Of a stretch of 7,341 nucleotides of DNA, positions 1 through 5,172 are shown piece after piece. The notes under the pieces were generated by a model. The model searched no databases. It saw only the letters and a program-made list of their open reading frames with translations, and was not told the origin of the DNA. Location: positions 2,493 through 9,833 of the forward strand of contig PMHC01000268.1 of assembly GCA_003156495.1 (NCBI GenBank). The letters run 5' to 3'. The translations under genes and the position numbers were made by a program. The stretch comes from Acidobacteriaceae bacterium. Lineage in GTDB: Bacteria; Acidobacteriota; Terriglobia; Terriglobales; Acidobacteriaceae. Each line of letters starts with the position of its first letter. Positions within the stretch are counted from its first letter, which is position 1.

Positions 1-345
1 TCTTTGCGCGCCGCGCTGCACAATTTTTTAGGAGATAGAAAACCGCGCGTGCTGGTCTTCAGTTGTCTGCGTGACAAGCCGGCGGCCGAAATGGCGCGGA
101 TTCTTTTTCCGCTCTTCGATCGGGTCATCGTTGCGCCGATTCATAGTCCACGCGCGACTACGGTTGACGATCTGATGGAAGCGGCCCGTCTGACAGGAAC
201 GCCGACGCTGGCTGCCGCATCGGTTAAGGAAGCCTTGCGCACGGCGCGGCAAGATGTGGCCGGCGGTGTGGTGATCGTCTCCGGTTCGGTATATTTGGTA
301 GGCGAGGCGCGTGTGCTGTTGCGGGCCGGCGAAGGTGAGTTGTGA
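1..345 (+). CDS. folC: Folylpolyglutamate synthase / dihydrofolate synthase, C-terminal part (5' end outside window)
   Basis: This is the C-terminal domain of a Mur-ligase-type enzyme that adds glutamate to folates (and, in bifunctional forms, to dihydropteroate) using ATP in the cytoplasm. The frame is open from base 1, and about 114 residues precede the TGA at 343-345. Recognisable family features are a beta-strand block, LVFSCLRDKPAAEM, where FolC proteins have a G-x-x-xDK-type motif. It is followed by a strand/turn with SPRA and by the near-terminal block IVSGSVYLVGEAR, which closely follows the usual 'GSLYLVGE' end of FolC. The ATP-binding P-loop and central domain must lie upstream. The stop codon overlaps the start of the next gene by one base (TGATG), so translation is probably coupled. 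Assignment to FolC rather than another Mur ligase rests on the terminal motif and is fairly secure; bifunctionality cannot be judged. Confidence 0.88.
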   Translation, partial: SLRAALHNFLGDRKPRVLVFSCLRDKPAAEMARILFPLFDRVIVAPIHSPRATTVDDLMEAARLTGTPTLAAASVKEALRTARQDVAGGVVIVSGSVYLVGEARVLLRAGEGEL

Positions 346-1085
346 TGGGTCGTAGGCCGAATCCGCTGCCGAGGTACTACCGCTGGAAATCGAATCTGCT
401 GCAGGCGCCGTTCTTTTTTTTGATGACGGCGCTTTGTGGCTCGCTGGCGCTGGCCGCCTCGTTATTTGATCGCCGAGGTCGCGTGCAGCACCGCATCGCG
501 CGCCTCTGGGCGCGGATTTCGGTCTGCTGCTCATGGTCGCCGCTCACCGTCGAGGGCGCGGAGAATCTGCGCAAATGCCCGGTGGCCGTCTACGCCTCCA
601 ATCACACCTCCTACATGGATGTGCCGGTACTCTTTGCCAATCTGCCCTTTCAGTTCCGCATTATGGCCAAAAAAGAGCTTTGGCGGCTGCCGTTCATCGG
701 CTGGTACCTTGAGCGCTCAGGCCAGATGGCGATCGATACCGAAAACCAGCAGATGACGCGCTCAAGCCTCGGCGCGGCCGTCAAGACGCTGCGCGCCGGC
801 ATGCCGCTCTGCGTCTTTCCCGAAGGCAGGCGCACGCTCGACGGTGAGCTGAATCCCTTTCTTTCTGGCGCCGCCTATCTGGCCATTCGCGCGCAGGTTC
901 CGCTGGTGCCCATCGCTCTGGTCGGCGTCTTCGACCTACTGCCAATGCACACCCATCACTTCTATCCGGGTAAGCTGGCTATGCGCGTGGGCGAGCCGAT
1001 TGAGACTGCTGGCATGAGCGTGCGCCAGGTCGCAGAGTTGACCGCGCGGCTGCGCGCCGCAATTGTTGAGCTATTGGCCCGTTAA
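345..1085 (+). CDS. plsC: 1-acyl-sn-glycerol-3-phosphate acyltransferase family protein (PlsC type), first copy
   Basis: The 246-residue product is about the usual length for PlsC, which transfers an acyl chain to lysophosphatidic acid to give phosphatidic acid at the inner face of the membrane. A hydrophobic segment at residues 21-40 could anchor the N-terminus. The catalytic HX4D motif is NHTSYMD (His87, Asp92), the phosphate-binding block is FPEGRR (158-163), and VPLVPIALVG (186-194) matches the usual VPIVPV-like block IV. Block II reads SGQMAIDT (125-132), where many family members end in Arg. I chose ATG 345 over the adjacent in-frame GTG 342: GGTGAG at 334-339 lies five bases before the ATG, and the ATG overlaps the folC stop. 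A 21-base gap separates it from the next gene, consistent with one operon. The acyl acceptor is inferred from the family; related enzymes acylate ornithine lipids or other lysolipids. Confidence 0.85.
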   Translation: MGRRPNPLPRYYRWKSNLLQAPFFFLMTALCGSLALAASLFDRRGRVQHRIARLWARISVCCSWSPLTVEGAENLRKCPVAVYASNHTSYMDVPVLFANLPFQFRIMAKKELWRLPFIGWYLERSGQMAIDTENQQMTRSSLGAAVKTLRAGMPLCVFPEGRRTLDGELNPFLSGAAYLAIRAQVPLVPIALVGVFDLLPMHTHHFYPGKLAMRVGEPIETAGMSVRQVAELTARLRAAIVELLAR

Positions 1086-1106
1086 GGTTGGCTTTACACT
1101 GATTGC

Positions 1107-1853
1107 ATGGTCGTATCTATCGCCATTCCCGAAGCTACCAGTCGCGACTCGGAGTATAACCGGCGAGCGCTGCCGACGTATGTTGACGCGCTCAAGGCCG
1201 CAGGAGCCGAGGCTGTCATTGTTCCACTCGCCGAATCTCCCGAGGCTATTGCTCGTCTGCTTGATGGCGCACAGGGAATTTTGCTTCCCGGCTGCCGCTT
1301 CGATGTCGATCCGCGACGCTATGGCGAGGATCGTGCGCCTGAGTGTGGTGAGGACGATCCGGTTAGGTCGAAGGTTGACGAGTTGCTTTTGCGCCGGGCC
1401 TTCGCGCATCGCTTACCGGTTCTGGCCATCTGCCACGGCGCGCAGACCTTGAATGTCTGGCGTGGCGGTGCTCTCGTGCAGGACTTGAAGACCGCGGTCA
1501 ACCACCGGCCAGGACGCGATGTCGTAGAGGCGCATTCGGTTCGGATAGCCCCAGAAACCAGGCTGTTTGCGCTGCTGGGCGAGGGAAGTAGTGCCGAGAT
1601 TCAGGTCAACTCCAGTCACCATCAGGCGATTCGACGGCTTGGTACTGGATTAAAGCTGGCTGCTGTTTCGCCGGCCGATGGCGTCATTGAGGCGGTAGAG
1701 CTTGATGACGCGAATCACTTTGTCGTTGCCGTGCAGTGGCACCCCGAGCGCAGCTACGCGCAGAGCGAGTTTTCCCGCGCGATCTTTGCCTCGTTCATTC
1801 AGGCCGCTTGGGATTGGAAGCGATCGCAACCTGAAAAGAAAGAGCGAGATTGA
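1107..1853 (+). CDS. Class I glutamine amidotransferase-like hydrolase, PuuD / peptidase C26 (gamma-glutamyl-GABA hydrolase) family
   Basis: The 248-residue product matches stand-alone class I amidotransferase-fold hydrolases that cleave gamma-glutamyl amide bonds, such as gamma-glutamyl-GABA hydrolase. The expected triad is visible: Cys109 in the nucleophile elbow LAICHGAQ, and His212 and Glu214 in QWHPE. VNSSHHQ (167-173) is the family block before the C-terminal half. The oxyanion-side motif is LLPGCRFDVDP (59-69) followed by RYGE. This differs from the common LPGGxDVxP by one extra residue and the loss of the second Gly, so it is a variant subgroup and the substrate is uncertain. No convincing ribosome-binding site precedes ATG 1107: AAGG at 1084-1087 is too distant. 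A TACACT box at 1095-1100, six bases before the start, would fit a leaderless transcript but has no good -35. The 3' end overlaps the rsmG start as TGATG, suggesting coupled translation. Confidence 0.8.
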   Translation: MVVSIAIPEATSRDSEYNRRALPTYVDALKAAGAEAVIVPLAESPEAIARLLDGAQGILLPGCRFDVDPRRYGEDRAPECGEDDPVRSKVDELLLRRAFAHRLPVLAICHGAQTLNVWRGGALVQDLKTAVNHRPGRDVVEAHSVRIAPETRLFALLGEGSSAEIQVNSSHHQAIRRLGTGLKLAAVSPADGVIEAVELDDANHFVVAVQWHPERSYAQSEFSRAIFASFIQAAWDWKRSQPEKKERD

Positions 1854-2482
1854 TGAGTGTGATTGGCGCATCCGATCGACTTAATCACCTTTTGATTGAG
1901 TCAGGCATTCAACCGCTCGATCTGGAGACGGCGCAGCGCTTCGAAGATTATCTTTCGCTGTTTATTCGCTGGAACCAAAAGGTGAATCTCTCGGCTATCC
2001 GCGACGAAGATGGGATCATTTCACGACATTTTGTTGAATCCATTGAGGTTGCACGTTTTCTTCCTAACGGAATCGCCTCTCTGCTCGACTTTGGTTCCGG
2101 TGCTGGATTGCCTGGAATTCCTATTGCGCTTTGCCGACCGGAGATAACTGTGACGCTGGCCGAATCGCAAGGCAAGAAGGCTGCTTTTTTGCAAGAAGCT
2201 GTCCGTTTGCTCGGAATCCAGGCAAAGGTCTTTGCGCAGCGGGCTGAGAACTTGGACGAGAGCTTTGATTGCGTCACGCTGCGGGCTGTCGACAAGATGC
2301 CGAAAGCGGTCGCTGCTGCCGCGCCTCTAGTAGCCGATTCGAAGTGGCTGGCGCTGATGACGACCGAATCAGAGTTACTGCAACTGAAGACGGCTGCCGG
2401 TGAGCCTTTCGCCTGGGGCGAACCGCTTCGATTGCCAGGTGAATCCCGAGTTCTGGCCATCGGACAGAAAATCAATTGTTAA
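1853..2482 (+). CDS. rsmG: 16S rRNA (guanine-N7) methyltransferase RsmG (GidB)
   Basis: The 209-residue product has the usual RsmG length. The enzyme methylates N7 of a guanine in the 530 loop of 16S rRNA (G527 in E. coli) using S-adenosylmethionine; its loss is known to give low-level streptomycin resistance. Family landmarks appear in order: NLSAIRDEDGIISRHFVES (45-63), the SAM-binding glycine-rich loop LLDFGSGAGLPGIP (77-90), the acidic end of the second strand LAESQGKKAAFLQE (102-115), AQRAE (128-132), and VTLRAVDKM (141-149), where many homologues have VTSRAV. The start is ATG 1853, sharing its A with the stop of the upstream hydrolase gene; an in-frame TTG at 1850 is less likely. It is the last gene before an 815-base gap. 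In many bacteria rsmG sits directly before parA-parB, as here, often near the replication origin; mnmG, its frequent upstream partner, is replaced by the hydrolase gene. Confidence 0.93.
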   Translation: MSVIGASDRLNHLLIESGIQPLDLETAQRFEDYLSLFIRWNQKVNLSAIRDEDGIISRHFVESIEVARFLPNGIASLLDFGSGAGLPGIPIALCRPEITVTLAESQGKKAAFLQEAVRLLGIQAKVFAQRAENLDESFDCVTLRAVDKMPKAVAAAAPLVADSKWLALMTTESELLQLKTAAGEPFAWGEPLRLPGESRVLAIGQKINC

Positions 2483-2557
2483 TTTTTTGTCTGTGTTGGT
2501 CGATCGAATTAGTTTGGTCGTTTCGACAATAGTGTTTGGATATTGAATACAAATCCG

Positions 2558-2615
2558 GCATCATTCTGAGCGAAGGCTGGCCGAGTTTTTGGCCAAACGC
2601 AGTCGAAGATCCTGT
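2558..2615. repeat. Short intergenic hairpin repeat, REP-like
   Basis: TGGCC (2578-2582) and GGCCA (2591-2595) form a short stem around a GAGTTTTT loop. Outside the stem lie TCATTCTGAGCGAAGG on the left and CGCAGTCGAAGATCCTG on the right. The outer words resemble a class of dispersed intergenic repeats (CATTCTGAGCGAAG... / ...CAGTCGAAGGATCTG) that I recall from Acidobacteriota and some other phyla; this recollection is unverified. There is only one copy in the window, so the limits are approximate. Confidence 0.4.
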
Positions 2616-2726
2616 AGTTATTTTTCGCATTATTTTGTTCCTGTCTCTTACGCATCTTTTGTCTGCGAATGCTTTTACTGTGTCGGCGGGCGGTAGATAA
2701 ATTTTTCGACCACCACAGATTCAGTC

Positions 2727-2836
2727 GAGAATTTTTACCAATAATGTATAGGACTCAGGATCGCCGAGTTGACGCGAAGATCAGTGAGCGGCAACCTTCA
2801 GCACGATTCGGCACTTTACATTGGTATAAATGCTCT
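2727..2836 (+). repeat. ~110-base MITE-like element with terminal inverted repeats, copy 1
   Basis: The left arm GAGAATTTTTACCAAT (2727-2742) is an inverted match, 14 of 16 bases, to the right arm at 2820-2835 (ATTGGTATAAATGCTC). The internal part 2731-2808 matches the reverse complement of 5985-6062 with only four differences in 78 bases, and 2759-2808 is identical for 50 bases. Near the right arm this copy is three bases shorter than copy 2. No transposase is present and no clear target-site duplication was seen at the ends. It is either a non-autonomous mobile element or a structured intergenic repeat. Confidence 0.8.
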
Positions 2837-2960
2837 AGAAGACTCAGCCTGGCCTATTTTTAGTGCGCTGTCGATAAAGGTAAAGTTGTTGGTGTGGATT
2901 TCTGCAAGCGCTGACAGACCTTAATTAGTACAACCGCAGCCGCTATCGATTTAGCGTGAT

Positions 2961-2976
2961 TGTTCCACGTGGAACA
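2961..2976. promoter_or_regulatory. parS: parS centromere site 1
   Basis: TGTTCCACGTGGAACA is a perfect 16-base palindrome. It matches the bacterial parS consensus TGTTTCACGTGAAACA except for one symmetric T-to-C / A-to-G pair, a variant accepted by many ParB proteins. It lies 321 bases before the parA start, in the same locus as parB. ParB would load here and spread as a CTP-bound clamp. The palindrome plus the adjacent parAB genes make this call strong. Confidence 0.93.
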
Positions 2977-3007
2977 AGTGGCGGAGATAATGGCGCGAAA
3001 AAGGAAG

Positions 3008-3023
3008 CGTTCCACGTGGAACA
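3008..3023. promoter_or_regulatory. parS: parS centromere site 2
   Basis: CGTTCCACGTGGAACA carries the same 14-base palindromic core as site 1 and differs from it only in the first base (C for T). The two centres are 47 bases apart, between four and five helical turns. A tandem pair would give two ParB loading points within one short stretch. Confidence 0.9.
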
Positions 3024-3108
3024 ATTCCCATTTCGATTCAAAAATTAAAATGGTCCCATAGTGGAACGCCCCCAAAAAATCTTAAAATCCGACCTCAAAA
3101 CTAGTTAC

Positions 3109-3248
3109 TTTTCCACCGAAAGTTAGATTTTTTCGCTTCAGGTGTTTACAAAAAGCTGTCTCCTCCATCTATCGATTTAACAATGGTTTACAAAATTCCA
3201 TCCGCACGCCGCCCAGCTGCTTTCCACAGGTTGTTCGAGTTTCCCACA
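3109..3248. other. Candidate DnaA-box-like cluster / possible origin-related region
   Basis: Three 9-base words each differ at one position from the relaxed DnaA box TTWTNCACA: TTTTCCACC (3109-3117), CTTTCCACA (3220-3228) and TTTCCCACA (3240-3248). Two copies of GTTTACAAAA (3144-3153 and 3186-3195) lie between them in AT-rich sequence. No exact TTATCCACA is present. The rsmG-parAB context makes an origin function possible, but the boxes are degenerate and could be chance. Confidence 0.2.
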
Positions 3249-3259
3249 GTGCAAGTCTT

Positions 3260-3289
3260 TTGGTGAATTTAGCCCCGCGCCTTTACTCT
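3260..3289 (+). promoter_or_regulatory. Weak candidate promoter for parA
   Basis: TTGGTG (3260-3265) and TACTCT (3284-3289) are separated by 18 bases and resemble sigma-70 -35 and -10 boxes. The -10 would sit only eight bases before the parA ATG, implying a very short or absent leader; the alternative is that transcription starts further upstream and GGAAG (3290-3294) serves as the ribosome-binding site. Evidence is by eye only. Confidence 0.22.
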
Positions 3290-3297
3290 GGAAGCCC

Positions 3298-4143
3298 ATG
3301 AGCAAGATCGTAGGCCTCGTTAATCAGAAGGGTGGCGTGGGAAAGACCACCACGGCAATCAATCTCTCCGCATGTCTAGCGCTCGAGGGTCTTAAGACCC
3401 TGTTGGTCGACTGCGATCCCCAGGCAAATGCCTCCTCGGGGCTCGGTTTTCAGCGCGACGATAACCGCCACTCTATTTACGATGTGCTGGTGGGCGACAG
3501 CCCCGCCGAGCAGGTGATTCTGCCTACGGAAGTCGACAATCTGTGGATGCTACCTGGTTCGAAGAATCTGACCGGCGCCAATATTGAGTTGGCGCCGGCC
3601 GATGACCGCACGATGCGCCTCCGCGACGCGCTCGAACAGGTGCGCGCCGGCTATGACCTGATCATTCTCGATTGCCCGCCGGCTCTCGATCTGCTTACTC
3701 TGAATGTGCTGTGCGCCGCCGAGACGCTGGTCGTTCCCATGCAGGCCGAATACTTTGCTCTCGAGGGGATCTCCGAACTGGTCGCGACACTCGAGCGGGT
3801 ACGCGCCAACTTCAATCCAGACCTGACGATTGAAGGCGTTCTGCTGACAATGTACGACGACCGCACCAACTTGGCTCAGCAGGTGACCGATACGCTGCGC
3901 GAGTACTTCAAAGACATCCTTTACCATACGGTGATTCCAAGAAATGTCCGTTTGGCCGAGGCGCCCAGCCACGGCCAGCCCGTAGCGCTTTACGATCCGC
4001 GGTCGCGCGGCACTGAAGCCTACTTTGAGATGGCGGGTGAGTTCTTGGCGCGGAATAAGATCGAAAGCCCGCGCGCCGCCGAGCGTAAGGCCCGCGGAGA
4101 GAAGCTTCCGGAGAGAAAGCTACACTTCTGGCCTTATGCCTGA
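3298..4143 (+). CDS. parA: Chromosome partitioning ATPase ParA (Soj family)
   Basis: ParA is a Walker-type ATPase that binds DNA non-specifically as an ATP dimer; hydrolysis stimulated by ParB at parS drives segregation of the origin region. All signatures are present: the deviant Walker A KGGVGKTTT (11-19, with Lys11 as signature lysine and Lys16 at the P-loop), the switch region VDCDPQANASSG (37-48), Walker B LIILDCPP (121-128) and the family block IPRNVRLAEAPSHGQP (213-228). Without an N-terminal HTH extension this is the short chromosomal Soj type. At 281 residues it is about 25 longer than the typical ~253-260; the surplus is a charged tail after residue 253, rich in Lys, Arg and Glu and ending LHFWPYA. 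The start ATG 3298 gives the normal N-terminus MSKIVGLVNQKGG. GGAAG three bases before it is a poor ribosome-binding site. parB follows after 68 bases. Confidence 0.96.
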   Translation: MSKIVGLVNQKGGVGKTTTAINLSACLALEGLKTLLVDCDPQANASSGLGFQRDDNRHSIYDVLVGDSPAEQVILPTEVDNLWMLPGSKNLTGANIELAPADDRTMRLRDALEQVRAGYDLIILDCPPALDLLTLNVLCAAETLVVPMQAEYFALEGISELVATLERVRANFNPDLTIEGVLLTMYDDRTNLAQQVTDTLREYFKDILYHTVIPRNVRLAEAPSHGQPVALYDPRSRGTEAYFEMAGEFLARNKIESPRAAERKARGEKLPERKLHFWPYA

Positions 4144-4211
4144 TGCTGGATCGGTTGCCCACCCGAGATTTTTTGTAAAACAAGTCAAAAAAAAGAAAAA
4201 GGATTTGAACG

Positions 4212-5111
4212 ATGACCGTTGCTGCCCCCGAAAATAAACGCCGCGCCCTGGGAAAAGGCCTCGATTCGCTGTTGCCGCGGGTGCACGCCGCGCCAGCTGC
4301 TGCCGCTGAGAATCAAGGCGGAAAGCCGCGCGAAATTCCCATTGACCATATCGAGGCCAATCCCTTCCAAACCCGGTCGCATGTCGATCCCGAGCATCTG
4401 GCCGAACTAGCCGCCTCGATTGCCGCCAACGGCGTAGTGCAGCCGATTCTTGTTAGGCCGCTGGCCAATGGGCGCTATCAGTTGATTGCCGGTGAGCGGC
4501 GGTGGAGAGCCTCCAAGCAGGCCGGCAAAACGACGGTTCCGGCGATTCTGCGCCAGGTCTCCGACGAGCAGGCGATGGAAATCACCATCGTCGAAAACTT
4601 GCAGCGCGCAGACCTGAACGCGATGGAGCAAGCGCGGGCCTTCGAACGGCTTTCGCGCGAGTTCCATATGACGCAGGAGCAGATGGCACAGCGCACTGGC
4701 AAAGATCGGGCGACGGTTTCGAACTTTTTGCGATTGCTGCGCCTGCCGTCATCGGTACAGACACGGGTCGAATCCGGTGAGCTGAGCTTTGGCCACGCGC
4801 GCGCACTGCTCGGTCTGGAGCACGCGGAGGAAATGGAGAAGGCCGCGCAAAAGGTGGCCGCTCTTTCGCTTTCTGTTCGCCAAACAGAAAATTATGTGCA
4901 GGGAATCATCGATCCGAGCCGTAAGAACAAAAAGGAGCCAAAGCCGGTTCCTCCGGTTGACCCGAATGTGCGCGACGCTCAGGAACGTTTGCAGCGCACA
5001 CTGGGATTGAAGGTCACGATTGAGGACCACAACGGGCGTGGGAAGGTGATTATCGAATATGCGCGTTTAGAGGACTTCGACGCGTTTATAGAGCGCTTTG
5101 ACGAAGAGTAA
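4212..5111 (+). CDS. parB: Chromosome partitioning protein ParB (Spo0J family)
   Basis: ParB binds parS, uses CTP to close into a sliding clamp and stimulates ParA. The 299-residue product has the normal domain order. A short basic N-terminal peptide RRALGKGLDSLL (10-21) is the segment that in homologues triggers the ParA ATPase. The N-terminal CTP-binding domain includes IEANPFQTR (47-55), the CTPase motif GERRWR (94-99) and ENLQRADLNAMEQA (128-141). A helix-turn-helix at about 154-176 (MTQEQMAQRTGKDRATVSNFLRLL) recognises parS. After a Lys/Pro-rich linker (237-249) a C-terminal dimerisation domain ends IEYARLEDFDAFIERF. AAGGA at 4199-4203, eight bases before ATG 4212, is a good ribosome-binding site set in an A-rich tract. 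parA and parB are probably co-transcribed; the two parS sites upstream of parA could also allow ParB autorepression, which is inference. Confidence 0.96.
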   Translation: MTVAAPENKRRALGKGLDSLLPRVHAAPAAAAENQGGKPREIPIDHIEANPFQTRSHVDPEHLAELAASIAANGVVQPILVRPLANGRYQLIAGERRWRASKQAGKTTVPAILRQVSDEQAMEITIVENLQRADLNAMEQARAFERLSREFHMTQEQMAQRTGKDRATVSNFLRLLRLPSSVQTRVESGELSFGHARALLGLEHAEEMEKAAQKVAALSLSVRQTENYVQGIIDPSRKNKKEPKPVPPVDPNVRDAQERLQRTLGLKVTIEDHNGRGKVIIEYARLEDFDAFIERFDEE

Positions 5112-5137
5112 TGTATTGCTGAAATTGAAGTTGAAGG

Positions 5138-5172
5138 AAAGGTCCACGGCGTATGCGTCGCGGACCTTTTTT
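5138..5172 (+). terminator. Rho-independent terminator after parB
   Basis: GGTCCACG (5141-5148) pairs with CGCGGACC (5159-5166) with one A-C mismatch around a ten-base loop, and AAA before the stem can extend it. Six T residues follow at 5167-5172. It starts 27 bases after the parB stop. Its T-run reaches the stop codon of the convergent acyltransferase gene; read in the other direction the T-run is weak, so it mainly serves parB. Confidence 0.82.

Larger units (their letters stand above)
2483..3297. other. 815-base non-coding gap between rsmG and parA
   Basis: I support no protein gene here. From left to right the gap holds a small hairpin repeat (about 2558-2615), one copy of a ~110-base inverted-repeat element (2727-2836), two parS sites (2961-2976 and 3008-3023), and a stretch to parA with short direct repeats and near-DnaA-box words. 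It looks AT-richer than the flanking genes. Possible open frames across it (2669-2863 plus, 2860-3075 minus) have no ribosome-binding site and are explained by the repeat and by the parS palindromes respectively. No clear terminator follows rsmG. Confidence 0.75.

Noticed and set aside
28..534. Minus-strand frame of 168 codons opposite folC and plsC
   Set aside because: It crosses two genes with strong family motifs on the other strand and shows no recognisable domain.
1948..2475. Minus-strand frame of 175 codons opposite rsmG
   Set aside because: It mirrors the rsmG codons and has a Ser/Arg-rich low-information composition; rsmG itself is unambiguous.
2460..2515. Possible terminator directly after rsmG (ACAGAAAAT ... 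TTTTTTGTCTGT)
   Set aside because: The arms do not pair cleanly and the T-run lies inside the putative stem, not after it.
2669..2863. Plus-strand open frame of 64 codons in the rsmG-parA gap, considered as a gene
   Set aside because: More than half of it lies in the repeat element, there is no ribosome-binding site, and its N-terminal part has no counterpart in the second copy.
2860..3075. Minus-strand open frame of 71 codons across the parS sites
   Set aside because: Its length comes from reading through the two parS palindromes (giving FHVE-like words); it has no ribosome-binding site and no recognisable domain.
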